This document shows positions 32,292 through 41,560 of a stretch of DNA of 64,000 nucleotides, in pieces; the stretch's first letter is position 1; each line of letters starts with the position of its first letter. Location: NCBI GenBank assembly GCA_024734495.1, contig JALMQS010000075.1, forward strand, positions 3,278,935 through 3,342,934, read 5' to 3'. The notes below the pieces were generated by a model. That model was not told the origin of the DNA. It made no database searches and saw only the letters and a list, made by a program, of their open reading frames with translations. Origin of the DNA: Forficula auricularia (lineage: Eukaryota; Arthropoda; Insecta; Dermaptera; Forficulidae). The position numbers were made by a program, and so were the translations under genes.

Positions 32292-33047
32292 TTAAGTTAT
32301 TTGTACACCACTATTCTCATTGTTATATGGTACGAAAGTAACTATTGGATGATGGTGACTAAAATAAGATAGAAAAGTTTTTGATTGAATTTTTTCAATG
32401 AATCATGTAAATATTGCATCTATAGTTGTTCCTGTTTTAGTTGTCGCAGAGTTTGGATCATTATTCATCTTTAAATTAAATTTGTCTGTAAGGAAATCAA
32501 CCAATGGCTTAGATTTCTCATCCTTAAAATTGCAATTAAAATCTCCACCTAAAATAATTGGCATAGTATTTTCATTACTTCCCGTAAATTTTGATCCATA
32601 TTCTGAATAAATCATTAGTGATCTTGCAATGAAATTTATTATATCTTTAACGCTATGTCCAGGAGATATATAAATTGCTATCAGAACTAGAGTTTGTCCA
32701 TCTTGCATTGCTAAATGAGAAGAACATATCTCTCCAATATCTGAAAATTCTGCATGAACTTCATTCAGTTCGTTCCTTCTGAATTGTAAAGACATATTAC
32801 GTGTAATGAAGTTTGTATTATCGTTTTGATGTTGTAAAATAGCAACTCCTCCAGACCTATAATTCTGTCTTTGGAACTGAGCTACACAATTAAAATTCGG
32901 GACACTTATCGTTTCATTGTTCAACATTCTTGTTTCAGATAAGAGTAAAATATTACTATTGCTGATTATAGAATCTGTAAGATCCATGGCATGTGCTCTG
33001 ATACTTTGAACATTAAAAGTGACGAAAGCCATGCCTCGTCTGACCAA
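32292..33047 (-). pseudogene. endonuclease/exonuclease/phosphatase-fold domain, one nonsense codon
   Basis: The minus-strand frame shows the metal-dependent EEP endonuclease motifs in order: FVTFNVQSIRAH (Asn), LLLSETRML (Glu), AIYISPGHS (Tyr), ILGGDFNCNF (Asp/Asn) and GTTIDAIFT. It then meets a TGA at about 32403 and continues in the same frame through YFSHHHPIV, the position of the usual SDH-type catalytic motif, to TAA at 32294. The likely ancestral codon at the stop is CGA. The open part has 214 residues, about 250 with the tail. This domain occurs in non-LTR retrotransposons and, downstream of a helicase, in Helentron-type rolling-circle elements; the sequence feel favours the latter, but no helicase or RT lies beside it. 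The first ATG is six codons into the open frame. Confidence 0.75.
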
Positions 33048-33355
33048 AGTGGGGCATCAGACCACGCCTACTGAGGTTGGGGGACAGTGCGCACGCACCA
33101 CTCGTGTTACGCTTTTAAAATCTGACGGTTAGCTCGGATAGAGTGGCCGGGGCGGCGAGCCCCCAGAACGTCCGAATAAAAGCTTCGCTTCAATAATATT
33201 TTTATTCAATATCCTTTTAATAAAATTAATTGGTTTTTTATTTTAAATTCCACTAATAGATCATTACAAATATTATTCTATATTAGAATTTGCCAATATA
33301 ATTAATTAGAGGAATTTTTCTATAAAATAATTTATTAGAATATCAATTTCATTCT
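33048..33355. other. GC-richer flank of the endonuclease pseudogene, then AT-rich DNA
   Basis: 33060-33180 is unusually GC-rich (GTGGCCGGGGCGGCGAGCCC) and not repeated in this window. It may be part of the same element as the endonuclease. Confidence 0.35.
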
Positions 33356-33359
33356 CTTA

Positions 33360-33560
33360 AAAAATCTGATAATTCGAATGATCCTACCTGCTTCTTCAGG
33401 ATTTAAAAGGGTCAACGAAAGAACCTACCTTATATATTAATATTATTTTTATTATTGCAATTACATCCAAAACTTTGTACCTTGTGATATGTCTTGATGA
33501 TGGCCATAGCGGGTGTTCCTAAACGTTGGAAAAAATATAAATAAAATATTTTATTTTGGC
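33360..33560. repeat. decayed PLE-type ribozyme hairpin
   Basis: The minus strand at 33412-33362 has AAATC, CTGAAGA, GAATTATCA, GATTT: stem I is intact but GAAA has become GAAT. The plus strand at 33502-33540 has TTGATGA and TAAACGTTGG. Neither core is intact. Confidence 0.5.
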
Positions 33561-33589
33561 TTCTAATACAAATCGACCTTTTTACCTGA

Positions 33590-33672
33590 ATTAAAAATTA
33601 AAAATAATATTAATATATCGCTTTTAACTGAATCAAAAAATTACCTAGCATCCCTCGGTCCCCAGGTACTAT
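33590..33672 (+). repeat. G-rich Helitron-like family, 3' end fragment
   Basis: Ends CTAGCATCCCTCGGTCCCCA then GGTACT, matching the 3' terminus at 21436. Confidence 0.5.
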
Positions 33673-33746
33673 TCCTATATATGAAATTACTTTTTAATAC
33701 ATATTATGTACATATATTAGGTGATCGTCAAAATATTGTTATTATT

Positions 33747-34096
33747 ATATTATCCCCCCTAATGCCCTCTTTACGCGAAACACGCGGTTTTCTAACGCTC
33801 AGCACCCCTTCGCTGTCAAATTGGATAAAATTCGAACAAGCGCTTTCGCCAACTCTTTTATCCCTTTGACCTCCAGAGACTGGAACTCGCTCCCTGCCAC
33901 CATCTTTCCCGCGACCTATAACCTTCAGCTATTTAAGACCCGTATCCACAGATACCTTCGACCCCCGCTCAACCCATAAAATTCTTTCTTCTTCTTTTCA
34001 CGATGGAGGGGCCAACCCAGGCCTTTAGGGGTTGCACCTTTTTTGGTGTAACTCCTTCTCTCATCATTATCATTAAAAAAAAAAAAAAAAAAAAAT
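33747..34096 (+). pseudogene. non-LTR retrotransposon (LINE) 3' end, 5'-truncated
   Basis: Starts within a block identical to 49841-49945 (CCCCCTAATGCCCTCTTTAC) and continues into the RT C-terminus, giving TSRDWNSLPATIFPATYNLQ and FKTRIHRYLRPPLNP then stop at about 33980. A 3' untranslated part and a 21-base A run follow. It supplies the end that the copy at 48980-49963 lacks. Jockey/CR1-like by motif feel; clade not certain. Confidence 0.8.
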
Positions 34097-34185
34097 TGGA
34101 ATCGTATGAAATTAGATATTTAATTGAAGGAGACAATAAAGAGTGTATCTTCTGCTGGAATTATAAATTTTATTTATTTATAACG

Positions 34186-34228
34186 AGACTATAGTTTCGA
34201 GGGCTTTGCCCTCTTCATCAGTCTATTA
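34186..34228 (-). ncRNA. hammerhead-ribozyme-like motif 12
   Basis: Minus strand: CTGATGA (34221-34215), stem II GAGGGC/GCCCTC with AAA loop, GAAA (34198-34195), CTATAGTC. Confidence 0.73.
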
Positions 34229-34349
34229 CAATGTATTCACAGGAATTAATTTATGAATGAAAGTTTTACATTTTTCATTCAATTTATAACCTTAACACAT
34301 GAAAAATGTAAAACTTTCATTCATAAATTAATTCCTGTGAATACATTGT

Positions 34350-34393
34350 AATAGACTGATGAAGAGGGCAAAGCCCTCGAAACTATAGTCTCG
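34350..34393 (+). ncRNA. hammerhead-ribozyme-like motif 13
   Basis: CTGATGA (34356-34362), one unpaired A, stem II GAGGGC (34364-34369)/GCCCTC (34373-34378), GAAA (34379-34382), CTATAGTC ending 34390, the predicted cleavage point. Confidence 0.75.
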
Positions 34394-34504
34394 TTATAAA
34401 TAAATAAAATTTATAATTCCAGCAGAAGACACACTCTTTATTGTCTCCTTCAATATATAAAAATTCTGCTACTCTCGGCAAAAACTTTCAATTTAGATAT
34501 TTAA

Positions 34505-34920
34505 AATTAAAAACACTTTTATTTTTATTTTTTGACTTCCTCAGCGGCGGTGAATAGAATTATTTAACTTAAAAATATTTAATAATCCCATTTAATATCC
34601 TCTGATTATAGAAAACAGTCAAATATAGTTATCTTCCTTGCCTGTCTGCAAAGTAAACAACCTAGAGTACAGAGCACATCCATTTTCCATGTTATCTGTA
34701 GATATGGTTGCCTATGCTGTAGGCGCCAACAAAAAATAACGTCATAGATCATATATGTATATGAAATAAATAGTTTTTAGAGCCACAGAGTCCTGGGGGC
34801 GAACCCCTGGCCACCATGATGGTTCTATATATTAAATATTTTTCAAAAACTTATGTAATTTTGTAATAGCTATATATTTTCTTTTATTATCCAAGAGTTA
34901 TTAGTCACAAAAATAATAAA
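34505..34920. other. no recognised feature
   Basis: Mixed composition, no repeat partner seen, no ORF of note. GGGGGCGAACCCCTGG at 34796 is a small hairpin. Confidence 0.4.
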
Positions 34921-35025
34921 TAAAATTGAAAGTAATGGAAGGCAGCCCAGAGGTAGTGAGGAAAGAAAAAATTAACACATATAAAATAAGGTGTAATTTA
35001 TTGGAATCCTTCCTCCTTTCCTTTC

Positions 35026-35071
35026 AAACCGACGTTTCGGAGGATTTTGCCCTCCTTCTTCAGGGTTTCAA
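35026..35071 (-). ncRNA. hammerhead-ribozyme-like motif 14
   Basis: Minus strand: AAACC, CTGAAGA (35063-35057), stem II with AGGAGGG/CCTCC-type pairing, GAAA (35038-35035), CGTC, GGTTT. Stem I AAACC/GGTTT perfect. Confidence 0.73.
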
Positions 35072-35262
35072 AGGGTCAATGAATGAAACAAATAAAATGT
35101 TTCCTTCTTCTCTCCACAGTAGTGTTCAAAAACTTTCTTCATTTTTAACAAAAGGCATAGAAAGACAAAAAAAAATTTTTTCCCTTCTTTTCTTAATTAG
35201 TTTTTGAACACTACTGTGGAGAGAGGAAGGAAACATTTTATTTGTTTCATTCATTGACCCTT

Positions 35263-35308
35263 TGAAACCCTGAAGAAGGAGGGAAAAATCCTTCGAAACG
35301 TCGGTTTG
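35263..35308 (+). ncRNA. hammerhead-ribozyme-like motif 15
   Basis: AAACC, CTGAAGA (35270-35276), stem II AGGA/TCCT, GAAA (35295-35298), CGTC, GGTTT. Partner of motif 14. Confidence 0.74.
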
Positions 35309-35484
35309 AAAGGAAAGGAGGAAGGATTCCAATAAATTACACCTTATTTTATATGTGTTAATTTTTTCTTTCCTCACTACCTCTCGGCTGCCTTCCATTA
35401 CTTTCAATTAAAATTTCTACCAGTCCCCGTCTCTCTCCAGAGAAAATTTCGTTGCAAAAAAATAAATAAAATAATTCCAAAAAT

Positions 35485-35605
35485 TATTAATATTTATTGA
35501 TTCATTAACTAAACAGCTTCGGACACCACTAGGAGAGTATCGTCATCAGTAGCACTACAACTGTTTAGTAAATGTGTCTCAATAAATATTAATAATAAAT
35601 AATAA
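35485..35605 (-). repeat. hairpin with variant ribozyme-like core
   Basis: ACTAAACAG and CTGTTTAGT close a hairpin whose minus strand reads CTACTGATGA, then GATAC...GTGTC, CCGAAGCTG. CTGATGA is intact but GAAA is GAAG. Outer arms TTAATATTTATTGA/TCAATAAATATTAA extend the palindrome. Confidence 0.5.
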
Positions 35606-35934
35606 GTAGGTGTATTAGTGAGATGGTGAGTGAGTAACTTAGAATTTTAACATCTGTAATTAGCAGGCATTTAATTCCTTGTGAACCCACTAACTCCGCT
35701 GTTATTCTGATCCGCAGTTTCCAGTGAGGAAGAGATGCTCTCGAAATATTTCCATAAACCACTTGAAATAATAAGAAATTACTGGAAAGAATCATGTATG
35801 TACTACTATAATAAATATTACTATAATAAATAAATCATAATAATAATAATAAATGGAAAGAAGCAATTGAATTTTATTCATCCTCCTTTAAAAATTAATG
35901 TGTCCAGAACGCACCAAGCCATTTAAATTTCATA
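35606..35934. other. no recognised feature
   Basis: AT-rich, with ATAATAATAATAAT runs near 35835. Confidence 0.45.
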
Positions 35935-35976
35935 GTCAAAAATTAGTTACACTTTTCATTCTACAACTTTATTAAA

Positions 35977-36276
35977 CTAAGATAGGTGTACCACAGATAT
36001 ATTATTTTTCGATATAGTCTCCATCTTTAGCAATGCACTTGATCCAGCGAGCCACAAGCTTCCGGGTGCCTTCCTGGTAGAAGGTTTTCGTTGGTAATGT
36101 AGCCACTTTTGAACCGCATCGCGAACGTCCATGTCTGAGGCAAATCGACGACCTCTCAAAGCTTCCTTGGGCGGTTCAAAGAGATGAAAGTCTGAGGGAG
36201 CGAGATCTGGGCTGTAGGGAGGGTGTTCCAGGGTCTCAAAGACCAAACTGTTTATTGTTTCTATGGTGTGATGCAA
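35977..36276 (-). pseudogene. mariner transposase, C-terminal fragment
   Basis: Minus-strand frame with the third-Asp motif HPPYSPDLAPSDFHLF followed by LRGRRFASDMDVRDAVQKWL. The final part is frameshifted (KMETISK is the wrong frame for the expected end). The first and second Asp regions are missing, even allowing for the LINE, so a deletion predates that insertion. Confidence 0.78.
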
Positions 36277-37045
36277 TAAAAAGAATTAGAGGACCCTCTG
36301 AATGGAATTGACCAAATCCTAATAGAAGAAATGAAAATGAAAATAAACAAGAATAAAACCAAGGCCCTAGTATGTGCAAAAAAAGAACAAACGAGACACG
36401 AATGCATCAAAATTAACCAAGAAAACCTAGAAGGAGTTAAGGATTTCCGCTAACTAGGAAGTAAAATAACATGGGATGGGAGGAGCGAAAACGATATTAA
36501 ATCAAGAATTGCCCAAGCAAAAATGGGGTTTATTTAAAAACAAAAACTACTATGCTCCTCCTCAATCAGCTTAGAAAACAGAAAGTTGCTATTGAAGACA
36601 TATGTATGGAGCATAGCCATGTACCTACGGGTGTGAAACCTGGACAATTAGAAAAGCGGAGAGAAAGAGATTAGAGGCTTTCGAAATGTGGTGCTACAGA
36701 AGAATGATGAATATCTGAATAATGGATGGATAAAATTACAAATGAAGAAGTTCTTGGAAAAATCGGAGAAAGAAGAACTTTGTGGAAGAGTCTGAAGAAG
36801 AGAAGAGATCAGATGATGGGGCACACACTGAGACATGGAGGATTAGATAGGGGGTGATATCTTGGAGGGGGAGGTGGGAAAGAAAAGGGGAAGGGGAAGA
36901 CCCAGATTAGAATATTTCAACCAAATAATTGGGGATATGGGATGCCAGACATTTAGAGAGGTCAAACAGCTGGCGGGGGACAGAGTCGAGTGGAGACGGA
37001 TTGTTGCATCAAACCAGTCTCAGGACTGTATACTCAATGATGATG
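36274..37045 (+). pseudogene. RTE-like non-LTR RT fragment inserted in the mariner
   Basis: Encodes, with stops and frameshifts, the C-terminal part of a reverse transcriptase: KINKNKTKALVCAKK, LGSKITWDGRSENDIKSRI, then RKAERKRLEAFEMWCYRRM and RGRPRLEYFNQIIGDMG. It ends in ATGATGATG, a simple 3' tail. The 11-bp repeat ATGGTGTGATG flanks it (36263-36273 and 37046-37056). 5'-truncated on insertion, as expected of target-primed reverse transcription. Related in type to 55791-56355. Confidence 0.85.
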
Positions 37046-37056
37046 ATGGTGTGATG

Positions 37057-37430
37057 GGCCGTGTGCGGCCTGGCGTTCGTGGTACCCATCGCGCCCACAC
37101 TTTACTGAATTTGAGTTTGTCGTGGATAATGTGATAGGCAGAACCGTGACTAATGTTTAAAGAAGATGCTACCTTATCTATGGTAACTCGCCTATTTGCT
37201 GTAATCATCTCTTGATCTTGTTGAATGTTGACGGTCGCCCAGCTCCCTCTTTTTGTGTTACGCTCATTCGGCCACTTTAAAACATTTTGATCCATACGAG
37301 ATAAAGCACTTTACCCGTATTGTGACAAAAGTCTCCGGTGAATTTCAGCACCTTTCACACCCTCCGACCTCAAAAATCTGATTACTCCTCGTTGCTCCTC
37401 TTTGGTGCGATCTGATAGCGGAGCTGACAT
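37057..37430 (-). pseudogene. mariner transposase, N-terminal fragment
   Basis: Starts at the ATG at 37430 (MSAPLSDRTKEEQRGVIRFL), runs into a stop after LLSQYG, and resumes at 37295 in WPNERNTKRGSW and ITANRRVTIDKVASSLNIS, the second helix-turn-helix region, reaching KVWARWVPRTP before the LINE boundary. Inactivated by the stop, a deletion and the insertion. Confidence 0.78.
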
Positions 37431-37584
37431 GCTTATACTGTTGTAGCTAGACGATAACTGACGCGATCGTGATTAAATTCCGCACACGTGACCACAAACG
37501 CGCCAACTCAACGCATGCGCATGCGGCCGCCTCCTATCTTAGTTTAATAAAGTTGTAGAACGAAAAGTGTAGGTAATTTTTGAC

Positions 37585-37900
37585 TTATCCTCGTAATAAT
37601 AATAATATAATTTTTTGAATTATTTTATTTATTATTTCTTCGACTATAATAACCCTTGAAAAATTATACTATATTATAAGTGAAAATAAAAAAATAATAA
37701 TAATTGTTTAATGTGTTTATAAAACCCTTCAAAATAAAGGGGGGATCAGTGAATTAACCGAGACATGTCTGACATTTCTCTTTTGTATTCCGCCCTCTCC
37801 GATCTCTTTTCATTTCGTTCTTATCAAATCGAAATTCCATTGATTTCATGTCGCTGTTTTTTTTTTATGTTTTTTCAAAAAAATATAAAACGATTTAATT
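37585..37900. other. no recognised feature
   Basis: AT-rich, no repeat partner noticed. Confidence 0.45.
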
Positions 37901-38470
37901 TTTTTTTTCTTTTTCTTTTTGATTACGAATCCATTTTCTCGTCGAGAGTGAGAAGAGTAAAGTGAAAAGTCTTTCCATTTGTAGGGAAATATCTAAAAGA
38001 GCGATGAATTTTTGACGTAGCTGCTGCACGAGCAGGGATTCCTCTCTTTGCCTGCCTGGCCTTTTTTTCCACCCCCTCGCACAGCGAAAAGACCTCGAAA
38101 TTAATAACCAAGAAAAGATGGCGAGTAGTGGGCCCGGTTGCTTAGTAACCCAGGCATCTGCATTATTGCTTATGAATATTTGAACGCCATTTATTTTTTA
38201 CGGGAGTGGCAACGAAGCTGCCTCCCTGCCACCCCCTGCACCCCCGTTTAACCCCCTGACTAAGGGGTGAGGTGTGACCCGAAAGAAACGCACACAAAAT
38301 GAGATCTCCAGCCCAAACACTTGTTCTCTGATTTCCAGGTTGCCTTATTGGAACGGATGGCTCCCTTCATTTTCATTCCAGCTTACAGGTCAACTCTAAC
38401 AAAACACTACCTATTCACTTTTTTCCCTACTAGGTATTTTTATTATTATCTACTGCCTAGTCAGTACACA
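37901..38470. other. single-copy-looking DNA of higher GC content
   Basis: Not repeated in the window and clearly different in composition from its surroundings. No intact ORF or spliced gene is evident. Candidate host regulatory or untranslated sequence; it contains the X-box-like site at 38136-38150. Confidence 0.4.
38136..38150. promoter_or_regulatory. X-box-like (RFX factor) palindrome
   Basis: GGTTGCTTAGTAACC is a near-symmetrical 15-mer; RFX sites have two GTTRCC-like halves spaced by 1-3 bases. It lies in the low-repeat segment. One site alone proves little. Confidence 0.35.
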
Positions 38471-38477
38471 TATTTAA

Positions 38478-38725
38478 TTAATTTTATATAAATTTATTAA
38501 ACCAATTATCCTACATTAATCAATGTATACATTGCACTTTTGCTTCGATTCCGGAGACCACCTCTCCACCATCGAGTGTCCTTATTCATCTTTAGTCCTT
38601 GTTTTTAATAAGAGGAAAAATCTAATTATGGTAGATAAAAAAACCTCTTTTCCGATAATTATTTCAATTCCATTATTCCCCAATCAAGTCGATTGGTATT
38701 CCTCCCATCCTCCTCCTCCATTCAC
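38478..38725 (-). repeat. poly(A)-tailed retroposon family, copy 4 (inverted)
   Basis: Reverse complement of the 29733-29979 body (TCCCCAATCAAGTCGATTGG on the plus strand), with a decayed tail at the left. Confidence 0.75.
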
Positions 38726-38836
38726 CCCCCATTAATTTCATATTATAATAAGTATTAATTATAGTAATATTTGTAATGAATTATTAGAGAGTGTTAAAAA
38801 ACAATTAATTAATAAAAGGTACCTAATTAAAATAAA

Positions 38837-39121
38837 GAGGCGACTGTGGGTCAGTGGCTAGAGTGTTGGGTCGCTGACTAGAAGATCGCTGGTTCGAGAC
38901 CGAGTCTCGGCAGATAGATATTTGCAGTCGCCTCCTCTTAGAAAGTACTGGCAACCTACCAAGAGTATAATTGCCTAGTAACCTCTCCAAATTAGCCGTT
39001 CGGAACCGGCGTTAAAAAGTAGGTCCCGTATATCTGTGTAAAAAACAACTAAACACACTCAGCACAGGTATACGTAGAGAGGAGGCGACACCCGTTTCGG
39101 GTATGGCACTCGAAGAAGAAG
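38837..39121 (+). mobile_element. tRNA-headed SINE, family 1, copy 2
   Basis: B box GGTTCGAGACC, same body as 12922-13189, tail GAAGAAGAAG. Perfect 12-bp duplication AATTAAAATAAA (38825-38836 and 39122-39133). The best-preserved SINE of the window. Confidence 0.9.
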
Positions 39122-39239
39122 AATTAAAATAAACTGCAACGGATCGTTGCTAAACTTTATCCAAATTCATTTGAAATATTAATATGTTTATTCCTTTATT
39201 ATTAATCAGATATCACTTGCTATTTGCAGTTCATGTTAA

Positions 39240-39535
39240 CTTTAATTCAAAAATAATGATCGATTCTCATCTATTACTTGAGGAATAACAATTCTACATT
39301 AGATTTTTGACGCTTCGATTATTATTGGTAACCATTGCTGAAGACATGGAGGAAAGGGCTTAAAATCAAAACTAACGATCGATTCTTATCTAACACTAGA
39401 GGAATAACCTTATTGCATTCCATTTTTGATGTTTTGACTATTAATGGCAACCTCTACTGAAAACGTGGAAGAATCGACTTAAAATCAAAAAGACTAAATT
39501 CTTTTATGGCAAACAACTCAATTTTTTTTATTAAT
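39240..39535 (-). repeat. internal segment of the 30.6-kb foldback family
   Basis: Reverse complement of about 30895-31110, consisting of two tandem diverged halves (GATCGATTCTCATCTATTAC / GATCGATTCTTATCTAACAC). The long arms of the foldback are absent. Confidence 0.7.
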
Positions 39536-39830
39536 TCCTCATTGCAAAAAATATACTCCTATGAAATAAAATCTATAACTTTATAATATATCGTTATCAA
39601 GTGTATCAGTTGTCACCAAATATGTTGTTCGTCAGCCTTGATGGGGACAGCTGATGTTTATGATAACGATCCCAGATAGAGATACTGATTAAAACATCAT
39701 GTTCGCATTTCTATCATATGTAGGAAAGATGAAATAGATTAGGATTTTCGGTGTCTTTCAATTAATAAGTTATTCTGTGAAACACCTAGAATTTTAATCT
39801 ACTTTTTTTATCTTATAGTTTATTTATCAA
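39536..39830. other. no recognised feature
   Basis: AT-rich spacer. Confidence 0.4.
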
Positions 39831-39860
39831 CCAGCTGCAAAGCCCGCCTTAGGCAGGCAT
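39831..39860 (-). repeat. Helitron-type 3' terminus
   Basis: Minus strand: hairpin GCCTGCC-TAA-GGCGGGC, then TTTGCAG and CTGG followed by T. A GC hairpin shortly before CTRR and a T is the Helitron 3' signature. Similar to 42919-42945. Confidence 0.6.
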
Positions 39861-40065
39861 CTCGCTGGCTAGATAGATTAACCTAGAAGACAACCTAAAC
39901 AATTTCTTTAATAAAACATCTGAGCTAAAATCTGTTCATGAAAATAACATTTTTCTGTTTTTTAATTTTCTAATATAAAAATTATAGAATGTACATTTTT
40001 AGTTTAGCAGGCTTTCTCATTTTTCAAATTAATTTGTTTTTTCTTTACTCATACTGGGTATGTTT
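39861..40065. other. no recognised feature beyond the Helitron end
   Basis: Probably the interior of the element whose 3' end is at 39831; a 5' end was not identified. Confidence 0.35.
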
Positions 40066-40069
40066 TTTT

Positions 40070-40325
40070 GCCTCGTTTTGATATTCACACTAGTTTTTGA
40101 GCTACAGCGTAGACAAAATTTTATAACGTAGTAACTAACAGGCATTTTGACAAAACAATTATTATCTCGAAAAATAGAATTTTTCGATGTTCACTTATTT
40201 GGGCTTTTTTGTAGACCGAAATGCCATGGTTGCGCCCAAAATAGTTTCAGCCATTTTTGAGATATTTCGAAAAAAAAACACTTGTTTCATGCTCGATTAC
40301 AATACTTGACCATATCCTGTATTAT
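40070..40325 (+). repeat. interspersed family R, copy
   Basis: Shares CACACTAGTTTTTGAGCTA, GGCATTTTGACAAAACAATT and TACTTGACCATATCCTGTAT with 14730-14990 and 54660-54945. Confidence 0.65.
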
Positions 40326-40577
40326 TTTCTTCAGAGCCAAAATTAGGGAGGGGTTTCAAAAAAACAAAACTATCAATATAAGTTGTAGACCCTTTAATCG
40401 ATTTGTACGAAATTTTGCATATGCACACTATATAACCTTATGAAAATGATTCACTTTGTGAAATTGATAGTGACCTAAAGGGGGGGGGGGGGAATGTTAA
40501 AAATATTTTCAAACAAAAATTGAAGAAATCTGATATTTCTAATAAAATAGTCTCATATTTAAAAGGAGATATTATTA
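40326..40577. other. no recognised gene; G run
   Basis: Non-coding, with a 13-base G run at about 40480-40492. Confidence 0.4.
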
Positions 40578-40665
40578 ACGAGCTTTTCGTGCGTGCCTTT
40601 GGCACGCCCTCGAAACTCGGCCCTCCGGGCTGGTGCCCTTGCGGGCGGCGTCTTGGTCCAAAAAT
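40578..40665 (-). repeat. GC multi-hairpin cluster
   Basis: Consecutive hairpins GCGTGCC-TTT-GGCACGC, GGCCC-TCC-GGGCTGG and GCCC-TTGC-GGGC. The same order occurs at 23690-23745. Probably the 3' end of a Helitron-like family. Confidence 0.55.
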
Positions 40666-41450
40666 TTCATTCCTCTTAAAAAACCACACTCCAAATGTAT
40701 ACCTGTAAACTCCAGAAAATACATAGTCTCTTAAAAGTTTCGCCTCAGTTTCGTCCTGACACAGCTAGAGAAATGAGGCTCTAGATATGAATATGGAAGT
40801 ATTTTTTTTTCTATAATCTACAGCATTGTGATATTTTTTGTGTGGAAATAGATTTATTTAAATAAATGGGATCGTGTGAGGAGGAGAATTATATTATATC
40901 ATTTTTTTAAATTTGGGATCGATAATCGATATAAGGCTCCAAATATTTAAAAGAGATCAGACGTTGTTTGTATGACAGGCTGCTCCATCCAGTATTGCAA
41001 TGAGAAACTCATATGGGCATGCGTGTCTTCTTAAGTCGTTCAATTTTGTAAAAATCAAAAAATAAGAATAACAAAATTTTGATTTTTAAAAAATTATAAA
41101 AAAGTGGCAAATTATTAAAAAATAAACAAATAATATATAAATCAAATAAGATGTGATTAATTTCTTCTTCTGTGCGCAAAGAAAAGCGAATTGAATATTT
41201 AATTTTTGAGTGGTGAAGGGGGAGGGGGGGGGAATAATTATCAATATATTATGTGTTTCTTAATTTAAAATCAATTGGAGTCTTTCATTTCAAAATTCGA
41301 GTTAAAATTACAATTATATTTCAAATTTGCCTCGACTTATCTCGACTCAAAACACAAATATACCGACGGCATCAGCGCCCCTGTCGGCAGCATTAGGTCA
41401 GTGTTGCTGCAAATTAATCTGGACTATTCTTGGCCCAAAATTTAGATGGG
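40666..41450. other. no recognised feature
   Basis: Anonymous DNA with a G run at 41219-41231. No gene. Confidence 0.4.
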
Positions 41451-41454
41451 AGGG

Positions 41455-41560
41455 GGTTCTTTCGAAAATAATTATATTTATATTATTTTAATTAAATATT
41501 AAATATAAGAGAGGGGCCAGGTGTATGTTAAAGCCATGTGGATGGCCACATCAGTTTAAT
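41455..41560 (+). repeat. interspersed family R, short fragment
   Basis: AAATATAAGAGAGGGGCCAG and GGTGTATGTTAAAGCCATGT as at 29580 and 47905. Confidence 0.55.

Larger units (their letters stand above)
34124..34492 (-). mobile_element. PLE-type inverted unit, family A, copy 1
   Basis: Perfect 12-bp duplication TTAGATATTTAA (34112-34123 and 34493-34504). The arms mirror around 34290. The lead CTGCTACTCTCGGCAAAAAC lies on the right only. Two ribozyme motifs. Confidence 0.88.
34927..35408. mobile_element. PLE-type inverted unit, family C, copy 3
   Basis: Near-perfect arms from TTGAAAGTAATGGAAGGCAG to its inverse at 35390-35408. The two opposite-strand reading frames inside (starting MKVMEGS) are mirror images produced by the palindrome and are not genes. 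Confidence 0.82.
35935..37584 (-). mobile_element. mariner-family element with LINE insertion
   Basis: Terminal inverted repeats of about 50 bp (GTCAAAAATTA...CTACAACTTTATTAAACTAA on the left, inverse on the right at 37535-37584). Different family from the 16.6-kb copies. The LINE at 36274-37045 splits it. Confidence 0.82.

Noticed and set aside
34926..35407. Two opposite-strand 93-residue frames with nearly the same protein
   Set aside because: A consequence of the palindrome; both read through the ribozyme motif and end at arbitrary stops.
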